DNA of 64,000 bases from Burkholderia pseudomultivorans (GCF_902499075.1 NZ_CABVPP010000001.1:372001-436000), one strand, 5' to 3'. Shown: positions 36,758 to 47,074, counted from the stretch's first letter. Made by a program: numbers and translations. The notes: a model not told the origin generated them from the sequence alone.

Positions 36758-38014
36758 TCAGCCCAGGCTCACGTTGGTGCGCGTGAAGCGCCCGTACACC
36801 GCATACAGCACCAGCGTCGCCGCGAGCAGCAGCCCGCCCAGCGCGCACGCCATGCCCCAGTTGATCGTCACGTTCGTGAAGTACGCGACGTAGTAGCTGA
36901 CCATCTGGTCGTTCGGCCCGCCCAGCAGCGCCGGCGTGATGTAGTAGCCGATCGCGAGGATGAACACCAGCAGCGCGCCCGCGCCGACGCCCGGATAGGT
37001 CTGCGGCACGTACACGCGCCAGAACGCCGCGAACGGATGGCTGCCGAGCGACACGGCCGCGCGCTGGTAGGTCGGCGGGATCGACTTCATCACGCTGTAC
37101 AGCGGCAGGATCATGAACGGCAGCAGGATGTGCGTCATCGAGATATACACGCCGACGCGGTTGAACAGCAGCGTCAGCGGATGCGAGATCAGCCCGGTGC
37201 CGAGCAGCGCCTTGTTGATCAATCCCTCGCTTTGCAGCAGCACGATCCACGCGGCCACGCGCACCAGCACCGAAGTCCAGAACGGAATCAGCACGAGGAT
37301 CATCACGAGGTTCGCGCGCCGCTCCGACAGCGTCGAGATCCAGTACGCGAGCGGATAGCCGAGCAGCAGCGCGAACAGCGTGACCGCGACGCCGATCACC
37401 AGCGTGCGGCCGAAGATCGCGAGGTAGATCGACTGGTCGGGATCGGCCGGCACGATATGGCCGAAGCCGTCCTGCTTGTGGTCGAGCGCCGCGAGCAGGT
37501 AGAACGGCGAATACGTGCTGCCGTTCTTCGCGATCGCCTGCCAGTACGCAACGTCGCCCCAGCGCGAGTCGAGCTCGACGAGCTTGTCGCGCATCTGCGC
37601 GGGCGTCAGCGTCGCGTCGTGGTCGCCTTTCAGCGGCATCGCGCGCGCCGTCTTCGCGACCAGCGACCGGTAGCCGGGAATCTCGGTGTTCAGGCGGCGC
37701 GCGAGCGCGCCCATCGCGTCGCTGTCGGCGACCTTCGTCATGTCGGCCGCGAGCGAGGCGTATGCGGCGTCGGACGGCGGCGCCTTGCGGTCCCAGTGCG
37801 CGAGCGCCGCGACCGTGTCCGGCAGCGCGGCGGCGATCTCGGGGTTCTGCACCGCGCGCGTGAGCAGCGTGCCGATCGGCACGACGAAGATCAGCAGCAC
37901 GAACAACGCGAGCGGCGCGACCAGCAGCAGCGCCATCGTGCGCTTGCGGGCCTCGGCGGCCTTCAGCTCGCGCTTGAGCGCGGCGCTCGACGGCGCGGAA
38001 GAAGCGATCGTCAT
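36758..38014 (-). CDS. ABC importer permease, PotB-like, with long periplasmic insert
   Basis: A 418-residue permease, starting MTIASSAPSSAALKRELKAA; a longer frame upstream is a shadow. After the first span (LLLVAPLALFVLLIFVVPIG) comes an extra-cytoplasmic insert of about 140 residues rich in Asp/Ala before the five remaining spans, which makes it longer than classical PotB (about 280). The EAA loop is RAAVSLGSHPFAAFWRVYVP. Such a long first loop is seen in some Burkholderia-type permeases; its role is unclear. It follows the binding-protein gene after a gap containing two hairpins. Confidence 0.92.
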   Translation of the reverse strand: MTIASSAPSSAALKRELKAAEARKRTMALLLVAPLALFVLLIFVVPIGTLLTRAVQNPEIAAALPDTVAALAHWDRKAPPSDAAYASLAADMTKVADSDAMGALARRLNTEIPGYRSLVAKTARAMPLKGDHDATLTPAQMRDKLVELDSRWGDVAYWQAIAKNGSTYSPFYLLAALDHKQDGFGHIVPADPDQSIYLAIFGRTLVIGVAVTLFALLLGYPLAYWISTLSERRANLVMILVLIPFWTSVLVRVAAWIVLLQSEGLINKALLGTGLISHPLTLLFNRVGVYISMTHILLPFMILPLYSVMKSIPPTYQRAAVSLGSHPFAAFWRVYVPQTYPGVGAGALLVFILAIGYYITPALLGGPNDQMVSYYVAYFTNVTINWGMACALGGLLLAATLVLYAVYGRFTRTNVSLG

Positions 38015-38036
38015 CGTATTCAACAGTCTGTCTCCG

Positions 38037-38092
38037 GCCGGACCGCGATTGCGGTCCGGCGGCATGCCGCGCGATGCATGTGCATCGCGCGG
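38037..38092 (-). repeat. two tandem stem-loops between binding-protein and permease genes
   Basis: The first is a 10-bp perfect stem (38037-38046 with 38051-38060, 4-base loop). The second is a 12-bp perfect stem (38067-38078 with 38081-38092, 2-base loop). No T-run follows on the minus strand. Their position in the 104-bp gap after the binding-protein gene fits a processing or partial termination element that raises the amount of binding protein; that role is inferred. Confidence 0.65.
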
Positions 38093-38118
38093 CCGGTTGC
38101 ATCGGCCAACCCGAACGC

Positions 38119-39165
38119 TTACTTCGTCGCCCACGCGGCGAAACGCTGCTCGAGCTCGTCGCTGTGGTCGGTCCAGAAGCCGATGTCTTCCAGCACCGCG
38201 TTCTTGCCGTTGCTCGGCGAGTTCGGCAGGTTCGCCAGCGTCTTCGCGTCGAGCGACTTGATCGCCGCGACGTTCGCCGGGCCGTACGCGATATGCTGCG
38301 CGTACGCCTGCTGCGGCTTCGGCGTCAGCGTATACGCGATGTACTGCTCGGCCAGCGCCTTGTTCGGCGAGCCCTTCGGAATCGCCCAGTAGTCGAGATC
38401 GTAGATGCTGCCGTTCCACACGACCTTCAGGTTCTTGCCTTCCTTCTGCGCGGCATCGATGCGGCCGTTGTACGCGGTCGACATCACGACGTCGCCGGCA
38501 ACCAGAAACTGCGGCGGCTGCGCGCCCGCTTCCCACCACTGGATGTTCGGCTTCAGCTCGTCGAGCTTCTTGAACGCGCGATCCTGGCCGGCTTTCGTGC
38601 CGAGCACCTTGTAGACATCCTTCGGCGCGACGCCGTCGGCCATCAGCGCGAACTCGAGGTTGTAGCGCGCACCCTTGCGCATCCCGCGCTTGCCGGGGAA
38701 TTTCTTCACGTCCCAGAAATCGGCCCAGCCCGTCGGCGCGGTCTTCAGCTTGTCCGCGTTATACGACAGCGCCGTCGACCACACGAAGAAGCCGACACCG
38801 CAAACCTGCGGCGATTCCGGAATCAGGTCGGACTTCTTCGCGATCTTCGACCAGTCGAGCTTCTCGTACAGCCCTTCGTCGCAGCCGCGGTTCAGGTCGC
38901 CCGACTCGACTTCGACCACGTCCCAGTTGACGTGCTTCGCCTCGACCATCGCCTTCACCTTCGCCTGCTCGCCGTTGTACTCGACGGCGGTGACCTTGTT
39001 GCCGGTCGCCTTCTCGAACGGCTGGTTGAACGCGGCTTTCTGCGCGTCGCCGTTCGCGCCGCCGAAGTTGACGACCGTGAGTTCGGCTGCCGACGCCGAC
39101 GCGCCGAACACGGCCAGCGCCAGCGCGAACGCGGTGCGGCGCGCGGTAAAGCGGGTTCGATTCAT
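38119..39165 (-). CDS. ABC importer periplasmic binding protein, PotD/PotF-like
   Basis: A 348-residue binding protein with a Sec signal ending at ASAA near residue 27. The mature part starts ELTVVNFGGANGDAQKAAF and contains VVEVESGDLNRGC, KKFPGKRGMRKGARYNLEFA and VVMSTAYNGRIDAA, the polyamine-type (type D/F) solute-binding fold. It delivers substrate to the two permeases. Paired Cys residues (in NRGCDEG and PQVCGVG) may form a disulfide. Polyamines are the best guess for ligand; opines or 2-aminoethylphosphonate are alternatives within the family. Confidence 0.92.
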   Translation of the reverse strand: MNRTRFTARRTAFALALAVFGASASAAELTVVNFGGANGDAQKAAFNQPFEKATGNKVTAVEYNGEQAKVKAMVEAKHVNWDVVEVESGDLNRGCDEGLYEKLDWSKIAKKSDLIPESPQVCGVGFFVWSTALSYNADKLKTAPTGWADFWDVKKFPGKRGMRKGARYNLEFALMADGVAPKDVYKVLGTKAGQDRAFKKLDELKPNIQWWEAGAQPPQFLVAGDVVMSTAYNGRIDAAQKEGKNLKVVWNGSIYDLDYWAIPKGSPNKALAEQYIAYTLTPKPQQAYAQHIAYGPANVAAIKSLDAKTLANLPNSPSNGKNAVLEDIGFWTDHSDELEQRFAAWATK

Positions 39166-39258
39166 GATGGTGCTCTCCTCTCGTGATGCTCGTGGTGGTC
39201 GTGGTGAAAATGCGCCGTTTGTTGTGTACGACGTGCTGCAGACAATCGGAAGCCGCGT

Positions 39259-40389
39259 TTACGCGAACACGCGCAGATGCTCGGGCGCGAACGCAAGCGA
39301 CACGGGCGCGCCCGGCGAAAACGCGTCGAGCGCGCCCGTGCCGAGCGGCACCTTCACGAAGCATTCGTCCTGCCCCGGCACCGCGCAGCGCATGCGCACG
39401 TGATCGCCGAAATAGATCAGGCTGCGCGCTTCGCCCGTCAGACGGTTCGCAGCCGCGCCGTTCGCGCGCGCGTCGGCCTGCCCGTCGACGTGTCCGTTCG
39501 CGCCGCGGGTGGCGAGGTTCATTCGTTCGGGGCGGATGCATGCGACGGCCGGCGCGCCCTCGGCCGCATCGCCAATGCGACGACCGACGAGCTTCGTGCC
39601 GTCGCCGAGATGGAATTCGCAGAACTCGCCGTCGACGCGCGCGATCGTGCCGCGCAGCCGGTTGCTGTCGCCGATGAAGTTCGCGACGAACTCGTTGCAC
39701 GGCGATTCGTACAGGCGATCCACCGTGTCGAGCTGCTGCACGACGCCCTTGTCGAACACCGCGACGCGATCCGACATCGTCAGCGCCTCGCCCTGGTCAT
39801 GCGTCACGTACACGAAGGTCACGCCGAGCTTCTCGTGCAGCGCCTTCAGCTCGTATTGCATGTGTTCGCGCAACTGCTTGTCGAGCGCGCCGAGCGGCTC
39901 GTCCATCAGCACCAGCTTCGGCTCGAACACCAGCGCGCGCGCCAGCGCGATGCGCTGCTGCTGGCCGCCCGACAGCTGCGCCGGATAACGCTTCGCGAAG
40001 CGCTCCATCTGCACCATCTTCAGCGCATGCGCGACGCGCTCCGCGCGCTCGGCCGCGCCCAGCTTGCGCACCGTCAGCGGATACGCGACGTTTTGCTCGA
40101 CCGTCAGGTGCGGAAACAACGCGTAGTTCTGGAACACCATGCCGATGTTGCGCTTGTGCGGCGGCACCTGGTTCAGCAGTTCGCCGTCGAGGCGAATCTC
40201 GCCGCCGGTCGGAAACTCGAAGCCGGCCAGCATCATCAGGCAGGTGGTCTTGCCCGAGCCGGACGGCCCGAGCAGCGTCAGGAATTCCCCGCGGCGGATG
40301 TCGAGGTCCAGCGACTTCACGACCAGCGTCTCGCCGTCGTAGGTCTTGCGCACCCCGCGAAAACTGACGATCACTTCATCGGACTTCAT
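39259..40389 (-). CDS. ABC importer ATPase, PotA-like
   Basis: A 376-residue ATPase. Walker A is LLGPSGSGKTTCLMMLAG, the Q-loop is NIGMVFQNYALFPHLT, the signature is QLSGGQQQRIALARAL and Walker B LVLMDEPLGALD with the switch His in YVTHDQGEALT. The C-terminal TOBE domain follows from about residue 240 and contains a short Gly/Ala/Asn-rich insert (HVDGQADARANGAAA). It is first in the operon, divergent from the MocR regulator. Confidence 0.95.
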   Translation of the reverse strand: MKSDEVIVSFRGVRKTYDGETLVVKSLDLDIRRGEFLTLLGPSGSGKTTCLMMLAGFEFPTGGEIRLDGELLNQVPPHKRNIGMVFQNYALFPHLTVEQNVAYPLTVRKLGAAERAERVAHALKMVQMERFAKRYPAQLSGGQQQRIALARALVFEPKLVLMDEPLGALDKQLREHMQYELKALHEKLGVTFVYVTHDQGEALTMSDRVAVFDKGVVQQLDTVDRLYESPCNEFVANFIGDSNRLRGTIARVDGEFCEFHLGDGTKLVGRRIGDAAEGAPAVACIRPERMNLATRGANGHVDGQADARANGAAANRLTGEARSLIYFGDHVRMRCAVPGQDECFVKVPLGTGALDAFSPGAPVSLAFAPEHLRVFA

Positions 40390-40464
40390 CCTGGCTGTCC
40401 CCTTGCTGTGCAGCAATCTTTATCGAGATGCGAGCCACTATACGGCGCGCACGGTTCTACAATA

Positions 40465-40485
40465 GGGAACCATTTCAATATTCCC
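40465..40485. promoter_or_regulatory. GGGAA-N11-TTCCC dyad in the transporter/MocR promoter region
   Basis: GGGAA at 40465-40469 and TTCCC at 40481-40485 form a dyad with an 11-base spacer in the 108 bp between the divergent ATPase gene and the MocR gene. It overlaps an AT-rich patch and lies 12 bp before the likely TTG start, so it is a candidate operator for the MocR protein. Role inferred. Confidence 0.5.
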
Positions 40486-40497
40486 AGTAGGACCACT

Positions 40498-42021
40498 TTG
40501 GATACCGTGATCGTCGCCGACTGGCTGTCCGCCCGTCTCGACCGGAGTTCGTCCGAGCCGATGTACCGTCAGCTGCTGCAGCTGATGCAGCAGGCCATCC
40601 TGACCGGGGAATTGGGGCCGGGGACAAAGCTGCCGAGTTCGCGCACGCTCGCGGCCGACCTGTCGATCGCGCGCAATACCGTGCTGCACGTATACGACCA
40701 GTTGACGGCCGAAGGCTATGTGCTGACGACGACCGGCAGCGGCACCTACGTCGCGGACACGCGGCCGGACGCCGCCGCGATGCAGGCGCCGCCGCAGCAG
40801 CCATCCGGCGCGGGCACCCTGCCGACGCCGCTGCCGGACGCACACGGCGGCCTGTCGATGCGCGGCCGCCAGTTGATCGAGCACGCGGGCGTGTCGCGCC
40901 GCCAGTGGGGTGCGTTCATGCCGGGCGTGCCGGACGTCTCCGAGTTTCCGAGCCGCACGTGGAGCCGCCTGCAGGCGCGCCTCTGGAAGGAAGCGAACCC
41001 CGATCTGCTGACGTATGCGCCCGGCGGCGGCTACCGGCCGCTGCGGCGCGCGCTGGCCGACTACCTGCGCGTCGCGCGTTCGGTGAAATGCTCGCCGGAC
41101 CAGGTCATCATCACGACCGGCATCCACCAGTCGATCGACCTCGCGGTGCGGCTGCTGTCCGATGTCGGCGATCGCGCGTGGGTCGAGGAGCCGTGCTACT
41201 GGGGCGTGCGCAGCGTGCTGCAGGCGGCCGGCCTCGCGCTCGCGCCGGTGCCGGTCGATCAGGAAGGGCTCGACCCGAGCCCGAGCGACCTGCAGCATCC
41301 GCCGCGGCTCGTGCTGGTCACGCCGTCGCACCAGTATCCGCTCGGGATGGTGATGAGCCTCGCGCGCCGCCGGATGCTGCTCGAATACGCGCGCCAGCAT
41401 CGCTGCTGGATCATCGAGGACGACTACGACAGCGAGTTCCGCTACGGCAGCCGGCCGCTCGCGTCGCTGCAGGGCCTCGACGACGGCGGCCGCGTGATCT
41501 ACGTCGGCAGCCTCGGCAAGATGCTGTTTCCGGGCCTGCGGATGGGCTACATGGTCGTGCCGGAGCATCTGGTCGACACGTTCCGCACCGGGCTGTCCGA
41601 GCTGTACCGCGAAGGGCAGCTGATGCAGCAGGCGGTGCTCGCCGAGTTCATCATGGACGGCCACCTGACTGCTCATATCAGACGAATGCGCACGCTGTAC
41701 GGCGAGCGCCGGCAATTGCTGATCGACGCGATCCACGCGCGTTTCGGCGACGCGCTGCCGGTGATGGGCGACGAAGCCGGCCTGCATCTGGTGCTCGGGC
41801 TGCCCGACGCCTGCGACGATCGCGCGGTGACGCAGAGCGCGTTCGACGCGGGCGTGATCGTGCGCCCGCTCACCGGCTACTACAGCCGTGCGGACACCGC
41901 GCGGCGCGGGCTGCTGCTCGGCTATGCGTGCGTCGCGCACGAAGGCATCGGCCCCGCGTTCGACACGCTCGCGGCGATCATCGAACAGCATCTGCCGCAG
42001 TCCGTCACGCGCGCGGCGTAA
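40498..42021 (+). CDS. MocR-family regulator (GntR HTH fused to aminotransferase fold)
   Basis: A 507-residue protein if read from TTG 40498, which has AGTAGGA before it and gives MDTVIVADWLSARLDRSSSE; a GTG three codons on is the alternative. The winged HTH covers about 20-90 (PMYRQLLQLMQQAILTGELG, LPSSRTLAADLSIARNTVLH). From about 125 it is a type I aminotransferase domain with the PLP-lysine Lys341 in YVGSLGKMLFPGLRMGY and DDYDSEFRYGSRPL. MocR proteins such as GabR and PdxR sense amino compounds with PLP. It probably controls the divergent importer, so the ligand may be a polyamine derivative. Confidence 0.93.
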   Translation: MDTVIVADWLSARLDRSSSEPMYRQLLQLMQQAILTGELGPGTKLPSSRTLAADLSIARNTVLHVYDQLTAEGYVLTTTGSGTYVADTRPDAAAMQAPPQQPSGAGTLPTPLPDAHGGLSMRGRQLIEHAGVSRRQWGAFMPGVPDVSEFPSRTWSRLQARLWKEANPDLLTYAPGGGYRPLRRALADYLRVARSVKCSPDQVIITTGIHQSIDLAVRLLSDVGDRAWVEEPCYWGVRSVLQAAGLALAPVPVDQEGLDPSPSDLQHPPRLVLVTPSHQYPLGMVMSLARRRMLLEYARQHRCWIIEDDYDSEFRYGSRPLASLQGLDDGGRVIYVGSLGKMLFPGLRMGYMVVPEHLVDTFRTGLSELYREGQLMQQAVLAEFIMDGHLTAHIRRMRTLYGERRQLLIDAIHARFGDALPVMGDEAGLHLVLGLPDACDDRAVTQSAFDAGVIVRPLTGYYSRADTARRGLLLGYACVAHEGIGPAFDTLAAIIEQHLPQSVTRAA

Positions 42022-42044
42022 CGGCGGCACGCACGCGGCGTGCG

Positions 42045-43079
42045 TTACTGGGCGGCGCCCGCGCCGCGATCGAGCGATGCCGCGCGCACCGCTTCGCCGG
42101 GTTTCGTGAACATGCGCTGCCGCAGCGCGGCGACCTGTGCGTCGCGTTCCTGCGGCGACAACCCGGCCGCGTCGATCTGCGCACGCTGCGCCGCATAGTC
42201 CGCGTATCGGCTTTGCCACGACGCATCGTCCTGCTGCATCTGCGCGACGCGCGCGGCAACCTCCGGGCCGAGCGTCTGCGTCAGTTGCGCACGCATCGCG
42301 TCGGGCGTCGCACCGCTCTTCTGCAACTGCGCGATCCGGTCGATCGCCGCCTGCTGCTGCGCGATCCGCTGCTGCGCGGCCCGCTCGTCGGCCGGCATCT
42401 GCTGCGCGAGCGCCGCGAGCCGCTCGGCCTTCTGCGCGTCCGTCAGCGAGCGATCCTGCGAGATCTTCAGCCGCGCGAGGTCGTAGCGCTGCCGCCATTG
42501 CTCCTCACCGAAGAACGGCTCGCTCCAGTCGCCGAGCGTCCGGTACGCGATCGATGCACGCTGGTCGAGCGCGAGCTGCAACATGCCGATGTCCGACTTG
42601 TCGACCGCGCCCGCATCGGGCAGCTTCGCCAGCGCGTCGAGATATGCGCGATACCGGCGCCACACGTCGAGCGCCTCGGCCTGCGCGATCGTGCCGTCGA
42701 GCTGCGCGGCAATCTCGCGCACGACCAGCGCATCGAGCGCGGTCGCGTCGAGATCGCTGCGCGCGGTCAGGCAGTAGTCGAAGAAATCGCGCACCGCGCG
42801 CGCCTTCGCGAGATGGCCGCCCGCATCGAGCGGCAAGCGCGGCGCGCTGGAACCGGCCAGCGACGAAGGCAGGCTCGCGCCCGCCGGCACGGCAGCCTGC
42901 GGCGGCATCGCGAACGCACCGGCGGAGGCCGCCGCGTCCGTCGCGGCATGCCCAGCATCGGCACCGCGATGCCGGGCCGCCCCGCTCCACATCGCGACGC
43001 CGGCGACTGCCGCCAGCCCCACGACGCCATAGGCCACGACACGCCGCATGCGCGGCGCGCGTCCATCGCGCACCGTCAT
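42045..43079 (-). CDS. lifO: lipase-specific foldase (lipase chaperone)
   Basis: A 344-residue steric chaperone, the length of the Burkholderia LimA/LifO protein. It has an N-terminal membrane anchor (about 13-31), an Ala/Pro-rich linker to about 90, and the foldase signature RDFFDYCL at 97-104, corresponding to the family motif RxxFDY(F/C)LSAxGE. The rest is a long helical domain rich in Gln, Ala and Arg. It assists folding of the lipase in the periplasm before type II secretion. The gene begins 3 bp after the lipase stop, the standard lip-lif pairing. Confidence 0.96.
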   Translation of the reverse strand: MTVRDGRAPRMRRVVAYGVVGLAAVAGVAMWSGAARHRGADAGHAATDAAASAGAFAMPPQAAVPAGASLPSSLAGSSAPRLPLDAGGHLAKARAVRDFFDYCLTARSDLDATALDALVVREIAAQLDGTIAQAEALDVWRRYRAYLDALAKLPDAGAVDKSDIGMLQLALDQRASIAYRTLGDWSEPFFGEEQWRQRYDLARLKISQDRSLTDAQKAERLAALAQQMPADERAAQQRIAQQQAAIDRIAQLQKSGATPDAMRAQLTQTLGPEVAARVAQMQQDDASWQSRYADYAAQRAQIDAAGLSPQERDAQVAALRQRMFTKPGEAVRAASLDRGAGAAQ

Positions 43080-43082
43080 CGA

Positions 43083-44303
<1,221 letters not shown>

Positions 44304-44333
44304 CTAGACACGCTTCTCTAATCGATTGACGCG

Positions 44334-44353
44334 CCCCGCCCGTTCGGGCGGGG
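44334..44353. terminator. 8-bp GC hairpin after the copper receptor gene
   Basis: CCCCGCCC (44334-44341) pairs with GGGCGGGG (44346-44353) around GTTC. No T-run follows on the minus strand. It lies about 47 bp beyond the receptor stop and upstream of lipA, so it may limit read-through. Confidence 0.45.
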
Positions 44354-44399
44354 TCGTGCGCGCGCATGCGGATGCTGCATCGCACACGCGCACGGCGCG

Positions 44400-46532
44400 C
44401 TACAGCTTCGCGCTGACGCGCACCCATGCGGTGCGGCCCGGCTCCATCACCGGCGCGTTCGCCGGATAGCCGAAGCCGGCATTGCCGGCGAGGTTCAGAT
44501 GCTCGGTGTAGGCCTTGTTCAGCACGTTGTCGACACCGACCGAGATCTGCACGGTCTTGCTGACGTTGTATTGCGCATGCAGCGACAGCACGCCGAACCC
44601 CGCGCTCGGACCGAAGTCCTTGCCGACCACGTTGCCCTCGTTCAGCGCATACCGATGCTGCGGCGCAACGACCCGCCACAGGCCGCCGGCCGACCACGCG
44701 CCGCGCGTATATTCGAGCCCGAAGCGCGCCTCGAGCGGCGGCATCTGCGGCAGCGGATCGCCGCTCGTCGCATTGCGCCCCCATGCGTACGCGATCGACG
44801 TCTCGACGCGCAGCGGCGCAAGAGGCCGCCACGCGACGCCCGCTTCGCCGCCCATCACCTGCGCGTTGACGTTGGTCGCCTGCGTGGTCGGCCCCATCAT
44901 CCCGGCCGCGTAGTTGAACAGGATGAAGTCCTGCACGTAGCCCGCATACGCGGACACCCATGCGTCGAGCCGCTCGCTCTTGTACTGCGCGCCGATGTCG
45001 AGCTGCGTGGTCTTCTCCGGCTGCACGGCCGAGAACGCATTGAGCGCACCGGCCGGCCCGCGGTTCGCCGAAAACAGCTCCCAGTAGTCGGGGTAGCGCT
45101 CCGCATGGCCGATCCCCGCGTACCACGTGACCGGCAGCGACGCGAGATCGCGCTCGTAGCGCACGAAGCCGCTCGGCAGCACGCGCGCGCGATCGTCGTC
45201 GAAGGTCGGGTTCGGCCGGCTCATCATCATCCCGCTCGTCGCCGGACGCTTGTCGCGTGCGCTCGCATAGTCGATGCGCGCGCCGCCGATCACGCGTGAC
45301 GCGTCGCTCGCGTACCACGTCAGTTCGCCGAACGCACCCGCGTTCCACATCGTCGCCTGCGCGTTCCACGGCTGGTCGCCGTAGTTCTGGCGCCCCATCG
45401 CCGAGCGCGAATCGAGCCGGTTCGTTTGCGCGTCGACGCCCGTCACGAGCTTGAAGTCGTCGCCGAAGCGGAACGTCGCCGCGGCACGCGCACCGAACGT
45501 GCGGCGGCGCACCTCGGCCGCCATCCGCATCGGCATGCTGCTGGCCGGGTCGGGCTGCCGCAACGTGTAGTTGTCCATCACATGGTCGGCTTCGTTGTAG
45601 TACACGCGCGCCTCGACACGGTCGAGCATGTCGCCGATATGCCGCTTGTCGAACGACAGCCCGAAGGTCTCGCGACGGAAATGCGCGCCGTCCATCCCGC
45701 GTCCCGCATATTTCGCATAGCCGTCGCCGGTGCCGGCGGTCAGCTCGACGCGCGTATGGTCGTCGGGCGTCCAGCCGAGCGCCGCATCGGCATTCCACTT
45801 GTCCCACTGCGACGGCACGACATTGCCGTTGCCGTCCTTGTAGTCCTGCGCGTGCGCATGATTCGCGGTCACGCGGCCGTATACGTCGGGCGTGCCGGCC
45901 GTCACGTCGACGTTCTGGTCGTTGCGGCCGAACGATCCGCCGACGACGCTGCCGTCGAAACGCATGCCCGGCTTGTCGAAGCGCGGCGTCACGCGCTCGA
46001 ACAGCACGGTGCCGGCCGATGCGCCGGGGCCGTACAGCACGGTCTGCGGCCCCTTCACGACGGTGACCTTGTCGAAACTTTCGGGGGCGATGTACGAGGT
46101 CGGCGCGTCCATCCGGTTCGGGCACGCGCCGAGCGTCGGCATCCCGTTCGCGAGGATGTTCAGCCGCGAGCCGAACATCCCGCGCAGCACCGGATCGCCG
46201 TTCGTGCCGCCGCTGCGGATCGACGTGAATCCCGGAATCGTCTTCAGGTAGTCCGCACCGTCGCTGGCCGGCAGCGGCTGACGCGGCGTCTTCGGATCCG
46301 TGACGACGACGAGCGGCGTCGTCAGCGGCGACGCGACGACTTCGACGGGCGGCAGCAGCGTGGCCGCCTCGTCCGGCGGCATGGCGGCCGCGCGCGCGGT
46401 TTCGGCGGCGGCGACCGTGGCGGTCATTACGCTGGCGGCCAGCGCGGGAACGGTGAGTTTCAGCACGCGCGGCAGGCGCGGTGCACCGGTATTGCGCGAC
46501 GCCCGCGGCGTGCGCAACTGGAAAATGGTCAT
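44400..46532 (-). CDS. oprC: TonB-dependent copper receptor (OprC/NosA type)
   Basis: A 710-residue outer-membrane receptor, starting MTIFQLRTPRASRNTG; upstream frame is shadow. A signal region ends near residue 50, then a plug domain (KTIPGFTSIRSGGTNGDPVL, VTVVKGPQTVLYGPGASAGT) and a beta-barrel ending in VRVSAKL. The copper-site motifs known in OprC are present: CxxxM as CPNRM (Cys137, Met141) and HxM as HVM (His317, Met319). Met-rich loops (GMMMSRP, AAGMMGP) support copper. It is encoded 83 bp downstream of a His/Cys-rich DUF2946 gene. Confidence 0.93.
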   Translation of the reverse strand: MTIFQLRTPRASRNTGAPRLPRVLKLTVPALAASVMTATVAAAETARAAAMPPDEAATLLPPVEVVASPLTTPLVVVTDPKTPRQPLPASDGADYLKTIPGFTSIRSGGTNGDPVLRGMFGSRLNILANGMPTLGACPNRMDAPTSYIAPESFDKVTVVKGPQTVLYGPGASAGTVLFERVTPRFDKPGMRFDGSVVGGSFGRNDQNVDVTAGTPDVYGRVTANHAHAQDYKDGNGNVVPSQWDKWNADAALGWTPDDHTRVELTAGTGDGYAKYAGRGMDGAHFRRETFGLSFDKRHIGDMLDRVEARVYYNEADHVMDNYTLRQPDPASSMPMRMAAEVRRRTFGARAAATFRFGDDFKLVTGVDAQTNRLDSRSAMGRQNYGDQPWNAQATMWNAGAFGELTWYASDASRVIGGARIDYASARDKRPATSGMMMSRPNPTFDDDRARVLPSGFVRYERDLASLPVTWYAGIGHAERYPDYWELFSANRGPAGALNAFSAVQPEKTTQLDIGAQYKSERLDAWVSAYAGYVQDFILFNYAAGMMGPTTQATNVNAQVMGGEAGVAWRPLAPLRVETSIAYAWGRNATSGDPLPQMPPLEARFGLEYTRGAWSAGGLWRVVAPQHRYALNEGNVVGKDFGPSAGFGVLSLHAQYNVSKTVQISVGVDNVLNKAYTEHLNLAGNAGFGYPANAPVMEPGRTAWVRVSAKL

Positions 46533-46615
46533 GGTCGAAAGCCCGAGTGACGCCCTCCACGCGACCACGACGGGTCGCACGGATATCGGCGAGAGGAAGA
46601 ACGGAACGAAGCGCG

Positions 46616-46984
46616 TCAGGCGCGCTCGGGCGGTGCGCGCGGATACGCGCGTGGATAACGTTCGGCGCGCGCCGCGACGGCATGCGGCGCGGCGGCGGAA
46701 ACGAACGAGACGGGAGACGAGGCGAACGGCGCGGCAGCGGGGCCGCCGATCGCGGGACTGTGCGCGAAGAATCCGCAGTAGCCGCATGCATCGAGATGCG
46801 ATGCATGATCGTGCATGCGCCCCGCATCGGCAGACCGATGCGCGCCGTGCTCTGCGCTGCAGACGACCGCATCGGGCGTCGCCGCCTGCGCGACCCGCCA
46901 CTGCGACACCAGCGGCGCGGCGATCGCGAACCAGATCGCGAGCACGCCGAGCCAGGCGGTCAGATGACGATGTCGATGCAGCAT
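46616..46984 (-). CDS. DUF2946 small exported protein, His/Cys-rich
   Basis: A 122-residue protein starting MLHRHRHLTAWLGVLAIWFA with one N-terminal hydrophobic span that may be a signal or anchor. The middle is rich in potential metal ligands: CSAEHGAHRSADAGRMHDHA then DACGYCGFFAH. The C-terminal third is Ala/Pro/Arg-rich. DUF2946 genes are often beside copper TonB receptors, as here, so a copper-handling role is plausible, though not established. Confidence 0.85.
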   Translation of the reverse strand: MLHRHRHLTAWLGVLAIWFAIAAPLVSQWRVAQAATPDAVVCSAEHGAHRSADAGRMHDHASHLDACGYCGFFAHSPAIGGPAAAPFASSPVSFVSAAAPHAVAARAERYPRAYPRAPPERA

Positions 46985-47074
46985 GCGCGGCAGCCAGTAA
47001 GCGGAATGTAAAAGCAGCCGAGATGTTACAGAATGTTCGCCGCGAAGACCAGCCGCGCGTACCGGTAAACGGGC

